This document shows positions 24,466 to 35,336 of a stretch of 64,000 nt of DNA, piece after piece (the first letter of the stretch is position 1; each line of letters opens with the position of its first letter). The notes under the pieces are model-generated. The model did not search any database. It saw nothing but the letters and a program-made list of their open reading frames with translations, and was not told where the DNA came from. Source of the stretch: Rhodosorus marinus (taxonomy: Eukaryota > Rhodophyta > Stylonematophyceae > Stylonematales > Stylonemataceae). Both the position numbers and the translations under genes were made by a program. The DNA lies in the NCBI GenBank assembly GCA_029953675.1, contig JAMWBK010000008.1, positions 248,001 through 312,000 on the forward strand. The letters run 5' to 3'.

Positions 24466-25088
24466 TCTTCGTGAGGGGGTTACTGAGACGAAAAGTTCCA
24501 ATATGTGGTGGATTTCCGGGGCTGAAGCCTCTGGCCCCCTCTGGAACCTGGTGTTTGAAGAAAAATGGAACCCGAACCTCCTCCGGGTAGATGGATGCCC
24601 GCAGTTGCTCAGCTACTAGAGCAACAACAGCGGATGACGGAACAGCTTGTGCGAGCGTTGCAGGAGCAACAACAGCTACAACAGCAGCAAGGAGCTCGAA
24701 CGGGACGACTACCAAAGAAATCTGAGTCCCCGACTTTCGACGGAACTTCAGACGTCGAGACCTTTATAAGCGAGCTCGAGCACTTGAGGGCCGTTTATAC
24801 CCTTGAGGAGGACAGTGACTTACTCTTCATCGCGGTTCGAGGGCTTGCAAAGACCGTTACCGAATGGTACCGCACCCTCCCCGTGGCACAACGGACAACG
24901 TGGGCAGCGTTACAATTCGGTAACGGTCTTTGCAAGCTCTCGAACCGCGATGAAGAGTAAGTCACTGTCCTGCTCAAGGGTATAAACGGCCCGAGCTCGC
25001 TTATAAAGGTCTCGACGTCTGAAGTTCCGTCGAAAGTCGGGGACTCAGATTCTTCGTGAGGGGGTTACTGAGACGAAAAGTTCCAATA
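24466..25088. repeat. 38-bp perfect direct repeat flanking the gag segment
   Basis: Positions 24466-24503 and 25051-25088 are identical (starting tcttcgtgaggggg, ending gttccaata). The second copy abuts the right arm of the inverted repeat exactly. Confidence 0.92.
24720..25050. repeat. Long inverted repeat (gag hairpin)
   Basis: The left arm 24720-24869 is repeated as its reverse complement at 24911-25050, with a 41-nt loop between. The right arm lacks 10 nt present in the left arm and differs at only a few other positions. Because the arms are gag coding sequence, the two strands of this segment encode nearly the same peptides. A transcript through it would fold into a roughly 140-bp duplex. 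Confidence 0.93.
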
Positions 25089-28000
25089 ATACCGTTCCTG
25101 TTTCAAACGGAGGAAAGAGTTTGAACAGTACAAGATATCGATCATCTTCACAGTATAGTAGAGTACTTAGGCGGAACATATCGGCCTATTAGTCAGTGGA
25201 ACAATAAAGAAGGCACCGAAGTTTGGAGGATGAAACTGAGGTCAAGGAGAGGAATCCTTCGAAAATTCCAACATTTTTTAACAGAAAGGTCAGTGAGCAT
25301 GAAAATTTTCGATATGGATGAACCAGCGCTCGCTTCATGGAGATGAGGACGTGTTTCTTGGCAGTGGATAGTCTCGCGGATGGGAGTAATCGATGGAACT
25401 TTGAATCAGCTATTGATGCTCAATTGACGGATAGACTGGAATCCTTCGCTAACCATCGTGCCCGATAATCCTCCACAGCAAAAGAGTTTCTCTTATGATT
25501 GTCCCAACACCCGAAAAGAATGAGGGTTCGAGCTGGCGCCCTGTCGCGGTGATGCTCCTCCCGTAACAGGTCGTCCGCGAAATCGTTCCTTCGCTGAAAA
25601 GCGTCAAGAGGACAGTTGCAAGTATAATGTTCGGACTAATTCGGTTTTGATATTTCTACTGGCTCATTGACAGGCTTGAATTCTGTTCTCGACGCCGAAG
25701 CAATCACGTCATTGATTCACAACAAACTCGGAAAGCAAGAATAGACGCCTCTGTCTTTTTTCTGACTGGCAACACCAGCAACACGGACATCACTCAAAAC
25801 GATGGTGAATGAAGCTGAACTGCCTTTTGGGCGGGAAGGAGTGTACCACGAGAACACATGCCAAAAATATCCATTTGACGAAATAAATTCAACGCATTCG
25901 GAATGACTATTGGTGGGTGGGCACATGGACCGTAGTTCAAAAGATTGAGTCAGTCATTTTCTAGCTGGGTATTGAAAGTCCTGACCTCTGTGATGTTCTT
26001 TGAGGTGCAACTTCGGTTTCGATCAGTAGTTTCACGTCTTGCTGAGAGGATTGGCGAAAGCGCAAAGTGAAAATCACGACCTTCCAAACGGAAAACGAAC
26101 GGGATTTGCTTCGAACCCATCCATGACTCGGAGCGTGCCTACTGGAACGGACAGGTGATAAGACCACTTGCGCAGGGCAACAATGTCTCACGATGGTGCT
26201 ACCGAACGATTTGCTAGGTACTAGTCACCGGAATCTGAAGGCACGTGAATTCAAATTGAACTCTTCAGTGTTCAGCACGTGTTCCAACATTTGCAAGCTG
26301 CTGAAGCCGTGACTGTCATCCCAACGACAAGATGGAGCCGGAACAAGACCAGCAGCGAGTACGAAGCTTCAGTGCAGGGAGAGGCTCCACACTGCAAAGC
26401 TGTAAGTACCCTCACAACGGGAACGGGGATCGTAGATTTGCGTTTGCTGCCAATGAACCTGCCCAACACACGGAAGGCCATTTCGAGACTGCCTTTGGAT
26501 ATGCAACACATGGCACTCGTCTGAAGTTTTTCGGATATTTTATGAATTAGTAAGTCAATTAGAAACAGAAAGATTTTTCCTGCCTTTCTTGTTAGCCAGC
26601 GGCCGTGAAGTTCACTCTGCGCTTGCTACCCTCATCTTAAAGCGAAAACAAATTCACCCCTTGTTTTGGGAAAAACTCACCCTGCTCATATCCGCGAAAT
26701 GTTTTTGATCGGTTCACAACCATGACAGCAACCAGTTAGCCAAGGCAGGTGTACCGCCGCAAAATGTCCCCTTGAGGGTGTTCATAAGGACGAGTTGCTG
26801 TCATCTACTTCCAGCCAATCGAAAGTAGGTCCTGTTCGCCTTGTGGCCAGATACTACAAGAAATCGCAAGAAAACGAAACCCTAAGTTTTTTACCCAAAC
26901 AATATTCCCCCAACTCAATTCCGGTTCTGGTCGTACCAACGAGTTGAGATGTTTTGCAATATCTCTATTTTTGAAGAAAATATTAAGAACTAGGAGATTA
27001 ACTAATCTGGTTGGATTAAGTTTCTTTGTATTCCTAATAAAACGCATAGGGATAGCTTAGATCCCGAATTTGGTGTATCAACCAACCTCTTTTCACTTTG
27101 TTGAATACCTTCGCTTCTCTAAGTTTCCCTCCGGTCCAATGACAAAAGGGGAATCGTAGGACGTACCTCGCGAGGCCCTATCCTCACCGTCTGAAAGTTT
27201 GAAGCGAGTGACATCGTTTGTCGATTTTTCACAATTGTGCCTTCCCTAGAGACCGCAAAAGAGAGCTTCGATTAAAAAAAAGGGGGCGTCGGTCTTACAT
27301 CAGCTTGAAATCCCCGGTTTTCGATGGGCGAAAACCGGATTTCAAAGGCAACCCAGGCGACATCATCAAAGCAAACCATAAGGGCGCAACACCCCACCTC
27401 CGAACCAAAGTTGAAATTCTACTTTCTTCTGAAACTGGTTCGGAAGTGCCGGTTTTGTCTTACAAAGTGGGTAAAGCCCAACCCCTGACAGAACTGTACC
27501 TTTTCGTCCGCTTTTTTTAATCAGAATTTTTAAGGCTAAGCTGACATTATCAGTTTTAGCCCGGAGAAATTCCACCCCTTGGAGGGTTGCTGATGGTCTC
27601 CAATATCGACCATTTTAGCCTCGCCTTGAAAGGTTTCTCTCCCTTACCAGCGTGAATCCGAGCTTAGAAACTTACAACAACTGGCAAATCCTTGGGCAAA
27701 GAAAGGCGTCCCTTCAAAGCATAAACACAAGTTCAGTAGCGTGGCGGACGTGAAAGCCTGTACAATGCCAGAAAAGGACCAATCAAATGCCAATTTCAAT
27801 TTTTTAGTCTTGGTCCCAGCCAACCGATACACGCCCCTCCCCCCCAAAAAGGCATTTCCCGCACGCCTGAGAAATTCCATCTGGAAACCCTTGGGCTCCG
27901 CCCCTCAGGCACAAAATTTCAAAGAAATGAAGCCCTGGGCAAAGCTGGTATTGAATTTCTAAATAAACCGTGACGTACTGCTCTTTTAGGCAAAAAAACA

Positions 28001-28384
28001 GTCAGTGGATTATCAAAATGGGGTAGGAGGCCAGAGCAGAAACCGAGGAACTTATTCCCTAAATATTGTGGCTGAATTTCTTCTGAAAATTTGAATGGAA
28101 ACGTTTTCCTTCTCTTTGTTGCACCAGAAGTGGAAAAGGCCTAAAAAATATGAAGATTCCTCACAATATCCGTGGCTGGCGGTAGATTGTTTCAAGATTC
28201 ATCCCGTGAAAGGAATGGTCCCTGCCTTGCTATCATCTTACGTTCATTACACCCGGCGTTCTATATATAGCGAGCTCCTCTAATGTGTAGGGTATTTGTA
28301 GTTAGGGGGTTCCAAGGCTAGGCAGGGGAAGAGGTTGGTTGTGTGTGGATTGTCGAGGGGAAACTTGAAAGTGGTGAATGAGGT
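25089..28384. other. Gene-poor stretch, probably decayed repeats
   Basis: No ORF with recognisable product. Short frames at 26.28-26.55 kb and 27.2-28.0 kb are not supported. A ctatatatag motif at 28261-28270 lies upstream of the small ORF at 28385. Confidence 0.45.
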
Positions 28385-28660
28385 ATGGGTTTCTTAAAGT
28401 CAAAGGATGTGGAGTCTGATCACCGGTACTCATTGTTCCAGGATTATACGTTTGACGAGAAGAGTCCGTCAGGATCTTCTTCTAGGGATCCTCACAGCGC
28501 TGATTTGTTCAGGAAGGATACGTACGTCGCGTTTTCGACCGAGGCTGCAAGGGCTCGACGTGTGCGGGAGCAGCAGACATTCCACAAGCGGGTCAGGAGA
28601 GGAATGTCAGGTCGAATGAGGAATCTCTTCAGGAGGGACGATACGTGGATCAGGTACTAG
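28385..28660 (+). CDS. Small basic protein, function unknown
   Basis: An ATG frame of 91 codons. The N-terminal half is Ser/Asp-rich (KSPSGSSSRDPHSADLFRKD); the C-terminal third is strongly basic (RARRVREQQTFHKRVRRG, MRNLFRRDD). No known domain is recognised. A TATA-like ctatatatag lies about 115 bp upstream. A donor-like cag|gtacta lies at the very end, so the gene may continue. It sits alone in a gene-poor stretch, so chance coding cannot be excluded. Confidence 0.4.
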   Translation: MGFLKSKDVESDHRYSLFQDYTFDEKSPSGSSSRDPHSADLFRKDTYVAFSTEAARARRVREQQTFHKRVRRGMSGRMRNLFRRDDTWIRY

Positions 28661-29439
28661 GAATTGCCGCGGGGCAGTACTGGCAGGTGGTGGATTATTT
28701 GCTGAACCTGTTAGCGCTTTTATCTAATACTCGCTGCTTGAGCTCTTTCCGGTCTCTGGCGCGACCTGTAAATAAAGACTTAAATTCATTTGAACTCCCA
28801 ACGACGTACTCAACGTACATCCGTAAACTCAACTTTGTGGGAGCCTGCTACTCAGCAGATCGTTAGGACTTACCATAGAAATAGTCCCGAACTCCTGTCA
28901 GGTTGCATTTGCCGGCAAGCGTATTCACGCAGCAAAGGACGCTAGGCTCCATGCGCAATAGGCGGTACACTATTTACCCCAGAGCTTCTTCCAGAGGTTC
29001 TAAAATCGGAAGCGAGCGAAAATGGATCTGGTGAGGCCACTTACCCTTATCCAATTTCAATTCCCACGGGTTCCCCTGCTTTTGGACGGTCTCCTTGCAA
29101 CGCGGAATTACTGATAAGCACAATCGATTTGGACTGAATCTATATTTTGACTGAATCAATCAGTTTCGCGACAGAAGGATTACTTTTTTTTATTGAAAGA
29201 CAGTGCCCCTTGTTTTTCCCGTCAAAACGTGGAGATGACGCTCAAGCTCAACGCGGTATTGGAAGGACGAGTTCCCGATTCCGATGAGGGACTGAATGCC
29301 TAGCGCGCACTTTATTGTCCCGTTGGTTTGCAGTCTGCTGTTATTTTCAGGAAGGACGGGGACTAAAATCGACCGTGACCGCTGATACAGACACAGGTTT
29401 TTGGAGGCAGGTAGGAAGTTGACGTGGATATCGCTAACG
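28661..29439. other. Intergenic
   Basis: No gene seen; it contains the promoter of the Mg-protoporphyrin methyltransferase gene. Confidence 0.5.
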
Positions 29440-30470
29440 ATGGCGTTCATAGCGGGAACTGGTTTTGTCCGTGCACAATCTCGGCCGTCAACATGTGCGT
29501 CTTCTCGGAGGTGCACGGCTTTGAACATGAGCTTGGAACAGGAAGATAAGGTGGTGGTCAAAGAATATTTCAACACTAAGGGATTTGATCGATGGAGCAG
29601 GATCTACTCGGAGGATGGTGAGATCAACAATGTTCAGAAGGACATCCGAGAGGGCCACCAGATCACGATTGACACAATCTTGGAATGGCTGGATAAGGAC
29701 GGAAACCTATCACAGCAGAAGATATGCGATGCGGGGTGCGGTGTTGGCTCCTTGGCAATTCCACTTGCTCAACGAGGTGCTACGGTTTCAGCATCTGACA
29801 TATCAGACTCCATGGCAAACGAAGGCCGCGCGAGAGCTGATGCAATTTTGGTAGGCTATGATTCATCTGAAAAGAGGCCATGGTCGTTGTTCCTGAAAGT
29901 ATCCGCTTGCTATTCCCAGGGTGCGAACGCGTCGAGGGTCAGTTTCGAGTCAGCAGATTTGGAGTCTTTAGCTGGAAGCTACGATTTAGTCTGCTGTGTA
30001 GACGTGCTGATCCACTACCCTGACGAAAAGCTCAGGGACATGATTGGTCATCTTGGATCTTTGACGACCGGACAGATGGTAAGCATTCTGCATAATAAAA
30101 CAGAACTGGCCAAAGAAATGATTCTAGCGGAACCCTTCCCTAACTAGTGGATACTTCGAACGAACTAGATTTTCAGTTTCGCACCTAGGACGCCGCTTTT
30201 GGCTCTGCTCAAGAAGGTCGGGGACTTTTTCCCGGGGCCTAGCAAGGCGACGCGAGCATACCTGCATGCAGAGGTTAGCACCTCCCAAAAACGAGTTCGA
30301 CATAGTTTGTGAAACTAAGAAGCGGCTCTAATACCTCGACTACCGTCATTCTTGTTTGCCAGGCTGAGGTCGTCAGCATTTTGAGCGAACTGGGCTTCAA
30401 AGTGGTCCGGCGCAGTGAGACGAGAGCAAAATTCTACTTCTCCACAGTGCTGCAGGTAGAACGGGCATGA
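29440..30470 (+). CDS. chlM: Mg-protoporphyrin IX methyltransferase (plastid)
   Basis: Four exons (29440-29850, 29920-30078, 30169-30273, 30363-30470) give 260 residues. After a transit-like leader (MAFIAGTGFVRAQSRPS...), family sequence begins at VKEYFNTKGFDRWSRIY, followed by NNVQKDIREGHQITIDTIL, SAM-binding DAGCGVGSLAIPLAQRG, SASDISDSMANEGRARA, VDVLIHYPDEKLRDMIGHL, FPGPSKATRAYLHAEAEV and the C-terminal RRSETRAKFYFSTVLQ. ChlM methylates the ring propionate of Mg-protoporphyrin IX, the step between Mg-chelatase and the cyclase, at plastid membranes. Intron 1 is 69 nt, in frame and stop-free, so it hides in a continuous ORF; comparison with the family shows it must be spliced. The early Phe in the leader fits red-algal targeting. 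Confidence 0.95.
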
Positions 30471-31774
30471 GTTTGACCTTCGGGTATCCGAAATGTGACA
30501 GCACCTCCTAATTTCCCGCGCAGTGTGAAATTCTGATCATTTCGAGCGTGTGCAAGATGTAGACTATCTGGAAAGCTCCTGGGAAGCTCCGTAAATCCAA
30601 GGTTGACTTTGTCCGAACTAATCTGATCACCGCTCCGAATCTTGCGGCGGGTAAGACGATCGCGAACAGTTGTGCTGCAATAGTGCGTCCGTGACGCGAT
30701 TTTGGCTGCTTGGAACGCTCTAGTCGTGCCACAGTGACATCTGAAGTCAAGCCGTTGGGATCAACGCCGGCGGCACGTCTTCAGAAATGCGTCCATGGTG
30801 GGTCCAAAAACCTCAGACTTAAGCACGAATGGAGGTGTTCAGATTCAGCAAGCCTCTGCTGCTCCCCACAAACATCAGAACAAAGGCGAAGTCTGAGAAG
30901 ACCTCATCAGACCCAACCCTCCGAAATTTTAGGCGGTCTACCAAACTAACAAAGCTCAGCGGGCACTGGCTTGTGGAGAACAGACATGATCTCTAGTGCC
31001 AAGGTCGTACTCGCCTAGTACAAAGTCCAACCCTGGAGCCGCAGAGCTAAGCACAAACCATAACTCGATAGGAATAGGAGCTCGAACAAACCCCAACTCA
31101 TCTCCACCGCTAATACGGGCCCCTTGAAGCGTAAAATTCAAGCGGTAAAGCGTGGGACGAGGCACCATGTACTGGCGACATGAGCGGTGAGAACGATGCT
31201 TCAGTTTTCGATATATTTAGCACCCAACGCTCAGGAGCTTAACAAGAAGCACTTATTCAGCCTCGGAAGACATTCAAAGGAGCAGTTCCACTTGCTGCAT
31301 TTGAAAAGTGCTCTGAGGAGAACCCACGGATTTATGAGGTTGGCCAAAGGTTTCCGCGGAACGGGTTTGGTTACGAACTAGCAGCGTTTGGGTGTAAGAA
31401 GAGCGCCGTTTGTTGGTTTTCTGGTGTGCTTAGGTGCTGTGTCTCCAAGGAGGATTTGAGTGAATGTGCACATGAACCCCGGGGGCAAGGTCTGGTCTGT
31501 GTGTTAAACAGTGGTTGCGAGGAAGCTATCAGACTTAAGGAGGAGCGTCGAGCTTAGATGATCGAAGGGAACTTATTTGGCTAAGTACGTTGGCGAAAAG
31601 GTTTCGAGAGCTGACGAGCAGAAGTGATCAGTAGAAAGAGCAGGTCTTGGCATCGGAAGTGGGCACCCCTGGAAGTGTGTGGTTCTTAGATGAATTGATG
31701 GGGTTGTAATCTCGAAACGCATCGGTTTGTACGAGATGGTGCGCGATGGTAGAAACGTGAATAAGCTGGGATTC
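30471..31774. other. Intergenic
   Basis: No supportable gene. A 70-codon minus frame (31168-30956) begins with ATG but matches nothing I know. Confidence 0.45.
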
Positions 31775-32955
31775 ATGCTAGGTTTTGCTGGTTTGGGATC
31801 GAGCTCGCTTAGATTGAGGGAAGGATGGTCTATGATGGGCGGCCACCCCCGGGAGATGTCAGGGAACTTAAGGCCGCTTTGTACTCGTGGGGGCCATGGA
31901 ACACGGAGGATGCTAGCGGGAGTCCGGATGGGAATGGTGCCGTTTGACGTGCCGAGTTCATTGAGCTTGGCTTCCATGGTGCCGAAAGCTCTTCCGTGGA
32001 CAGCAGTAGGGACAGTGATGATCTCCGTGGTGGCTGCGTTAGTAGTTGTGCTACGAGCATCGGCGGCAGTTGCGTTGCTGCGGAAGCTTACTTCTGCCGT
32101 AGCAAGAATAGTCCTCAGGTTGCAGTCTACAGCTGAGCCCATTGCCGAAGGACCGCTGACCGATTCGGCTATCTCAGAGAGCACAACCACTCCCTTCAAA
32201 TCTGCGGTTTTAGGGGCAACCCTGCCATCCCCTTCGAGCGAGAAACAGGCCGTTCACAACGGCAAGCCGGTCACGGAAGAACAAGTAGAACCGCTAGAGG
32301 TTTCAGCTCGAGTAGGTGAGAGGCCTGCTGGCGAAGTCACGGCGAATGAGGAGCTTTCCGCGGCTTTGAAAGAGCCATTTGGTCCAGGTGAGTACTCGAA
32401 TAGAGTCGCTGGTCCGAAAAGAGTCCGACTTTGACAATCAGACTTAACCCGACACGGTTCTGGGATTGCTTAGGGGAACTGAACATAACCGACGAACAGT
32501 ACATGCAGTTGAGTGGTGACGAGAAGGCAAATATGCTAAAACGGGAGATGCGAAAACAGTGGAAGGAAACCCTTGAAGAGCGAGGGTTAACGGAGGATGA
32601 CCTCGGCCCGGAAAAACTCGTTTTTTCGCCGGAGGGAATTCGTCGAGCAGCTCAAGACCCGTTGGCGGCAGAAAACGAAGCTGACGAAGAGGATGAGCGA
32701 AGCTGGAAATCGATAACTTTCACGATTCCTGTTCCGATGGGGCTTCTCGAGTTTGCGGAGAGACTCAACGGCCAGCTAGCGGTAGTCGGATTGGTGGTAT
32801 GCTTTCTGCGCCAAGTTCTGGAGCCTGGACATCCCCTGTTTACTGAGCAGCTCCTGCAGGCAGTCCAGCTTGTATTTCTGCTACCGATGATTCTGCAGAG
32901 CTCGCTCTCAAACGTGCAAGTGGATGATGTACAAACCCTACCTCTGAGTTTATAA
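31775..32955 (+). CDS. Chlorophyll-binding-like (LHC/Lil-type) membrane protein
   Basis: Two exons (31775-32387, 32474-32955; GTGAGT donor) give 364 residues. The C-terminal part has an LHC-superfamily helix: EFAERLNGQLAVVGLVVCFL, where E and N of ExxN are the usual chlorophyll ligands and NGQLAVVG corresponds to the common NGRxAMxG. A second hydrophobic stretch (LLQAVQLVFLLPMIL) follows about 16 residues later. The first exon holds a leader (MLGFAGLGSSSLRLREG), basic and Met-rich sequence, another hydrophobic helix (AVGTVMISVVAALVVVL), then a long polar linker. Such Lil/HLIP/SEP proteins usually serve photoprotection or pigment and photosystem assembly. Its length and extra N-terminal helix are unusual. 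The start could also be 31736 or a later ATG. Confidence 0.65.
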
Positions 32956-33644
32956 CTGGCTCCTGGAAAGTATGCGGACCTTACACGACAACAAGCATCA
33001 TATTCCAAAACTTTCCTGTTTTTGTTTCCTACTGCGTATCACAACCCGCCACTTCTGTCGTAGACGACGATCGATCCCTCGTGAAGATGTGGTGCTACGC
33101 TCTCCGGGAAAGAGTGGATCCTGGGGTGGGGGACATGCCAGCGCGGAGGAAGAGCTGACGCACGCAGATGACAGGGCCTGTGGGAATGACTCTTTGGAAT
33201 AGGATTCGGGATATTCGGAAATATTTGCTGGTGCAAGTCACAGGGCTGCTGCTGAAGTTTGTGACGTCGATACTCTTTCGATATAAATATTGAAACGAAG
33301 ACGGAATGTCAGTGCTAAATGACGTGCAGACGCTGACGCAAGCGAGGATTTTGCCCGAGCTTCGCCCAGTAACCAGTGCCGCTTTTAGACGGGTATCTGA
33401 ACATTACTCGTCGCATACCCCGCCCAAAGCACTGCGAACCCGATCAGTTTGCTGACTTGGTCACGCGGGTCAACAAACGATCCACAGCGGTTCATGTAGC
33501 AGTATTCAAACTCTTCTGTTTATTCAAAGAAAAGGAACCCTTGCTGAATAATCGTATCTCCTCGACTGTCCTGTTTCGTTTTTCTCATATGTGCAAAGCG
33601 CATCGTCCCCGTCTGATCTCCCGATTTGCATACGGCTACACGAT
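32956..33644. other. Intergenic between convergent genes
   Basis: No gene seen; it contains the 3' ends of the LHC-like gene and of the 3-dehydroquinate synthase gene. Confidence 0.5.
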
Positions 33645-35336
33645 TTAGGAGGTGTGGATCAAGTAGTTGTCATACTCTTCCGGCTTTTCTCTAAAGAGAT
33701 GCTGATAGTACATGATTGTGTCGTAGAGGACCTCTTTCGAGAAATCCGCTGTGACAACAGCTTCCCCAAGGCCTTTCAAGAGGATAAGCTTGAGGACCCC
33801 CGATTCCACTTTCTTGTCCACAGACATGTAGGTCATGAACTCCTCGATAGCCATTGAAGGAGGAGGTCGAATCTGAAAAAGACAAAAGGAGAAAAATTAA
33901 GCGTCATACTGGAATCTCATTGTCGAGTTTGCGAACCGAAATGGCTATCTTGCAGCGAACCACTCTACCACGCGTGGCGTGCGCATTGCAGGACTACAAC
34001 TGTGGTCAACAATCTTCGGCGAGCATCCACAAGGCAACAATGACCGACCACAATCCATATCCGACGGAAATAACTCACCGGCAAGCTAGCACGTGCCAAG
34101 AGCTTCTCAGTTCTTTTGGTGACGGACTCATCGAGCCATCCGAGGCGTACGGACATTTCACACGCCATCACCATCCCAGCAGCAACGGCCTCGCCATGTA
34201 GCCATTGTCCATATCCCATGGACGCCTCAATTGCATGTCCGAACGTATGTCCAAGGTTCAACGTAGCACGCACACCCCCCTCTCTGAAGTACGGCCAGAG
34301 CGAGGCAAAGATGAAAAACGGAATTGAGCGATCTACGTCCAAGCACGTGAGTTAGGTTTCTCACAAATCCATGGCGTACCTTTCATCTGCCTCTACAACT
34401 TCTGCCTTGTTGATACAACTTCTTTCCATAGCGTAGAGAAGAGTGGCCGGATCGCGGGCGATCATACCGTCCATGTTCTCCTCACACCATCGGAAGAAGG
34501 GCTCGTCACGAATAAGTCCATACTTGACAATCTCAGCAATACCTGCAGCTAGTTGTCTATCATCCAGTGTGCTCAAGACAGCAGTATCGACAACCACCGC
34601 CTGATCGGTCAACAAAAAAGGATCTTCCATGATTAGTGGTGAGCTTTGGATGCGAGGGAGGCCATGCTTTAAACGGTGAATTCGATACCCGTGGTTGATA
34701 GAAAGCACCGATCATGTTCTTTCCTTTAGGATGGTTGACGGCTGTCTTACCACCTACGGATGAATCTACCACTGCCAGCAAAGTTGTGGGCACTTGAACA
34801 AAAGGAACGCCTCGAACAAAGCATGCAGCAGCAAAGCCAGTAATATCTCCCACAACACCTCCCCCCAGAGCGACCAGGGAGCTTTTCCGGTCCAGCTTGT
34901 GATCCATGCACTTATCCAATATCGCGTTTAACCATTCCATACTCTTGTACTGCTCACCATCAGGGAGCTCTATCGTGAAGATGCTCTTTCCTGTCGCGGT
35001 GAGTGACTCTCGAAGCTTGTTCAAGTAAAGCGGTCCAACTGTCTCGTTCGTCACCACCAGAACCTAGCCCGGACAAAACCAGGAATATTGGCAAAATTAA
35101 AAAGGAATTGGACATGCCATCTATTCTGACGAATCATGTACCTTGTCACCGGGGAGATACGGGCTGAAGTTGGCAGGGTCTCCAAGGAGTCCATCCCCAA
35201 ATATAATTGGATATGTCCTCGATTCCGCTTTGACCTCCAAGACTCGAGTCCGCTCAGCTGGTGACACAGATGCCATAGTGACAGAACTACGACGCCTAAC
35301 CTTCCTCAAACTTCCCAAACTTGCCACAAATCCCAT
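33645..35336 (-). CDS. aroB: 3-Dehydroquinate synthase (plastid shikimate pathway)
   Basis: Five exons (35336-35142, 35063-34689, 34600-34380, 34283-34079, 33872-33645) give 407 residues. NAD-binding and active-site segments are [38 protein letters not shown] and NMIGAFYQP. Zn ligands lie in [11 protein letters not shown] (Glu), [12 protein letters not shown] (His) and HGEAVAAGM (His). The C-terminal [17 protein letters not shown] matches the family. The enzyme converts DAHP to 3-dehydroquinate. It is free-standing, as in plants and bacteria, not part of a fused AROM protein. A leader beginning [18 protein letters not shown] suggests plastid import. The first ATG is at 35336; codons upstream are open but lack ATG. 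Confidence 0.95.

Larger units (their letters stand above)
24050..25088 (+). mobile_element. Rearranged LTR-retrotransposon remnant (leader and gag)
   Basis: A TATA box (TATAAATAGG near 24393) lies upstream of an ATG (24565) opening a frame whose product looks like a Ty3/gypsy Gag: a Gln-rich coiled stretch (LLEQQQRMTEQLVRALQEQ) followed by capsid-type FDGTSDVETFISELEH, SDLLFIAVRGLAKTVTEWY. A 38-bp direct repeat (24466-24503 and 25051-25088) may be the 3' end of an LTR, because a tggtggatttccggg, a plausible tRNA primer-binding site, begins 2 nt after the first copy at 24506. The gag frame breaks off into an inverted copy of itself after about residue 115. The left limit (24050) is a guess. 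No pol is seen beside it. Confidence 0.65.

Noticed and set aside
30710-31381. Short ATG frames in 30.7-31.4 kb
   Set aside because: Each is under 80 codons, with no motif and no supporting splice structure.
31573-32199. 208-codon minus-strand frame opposite the LHC-like gene
   Set aside because: It is antisense to exon 1 of a spliced plus-strand gene, has Ser/Thr/Pro-rich shadow composition and no recognisable motif.
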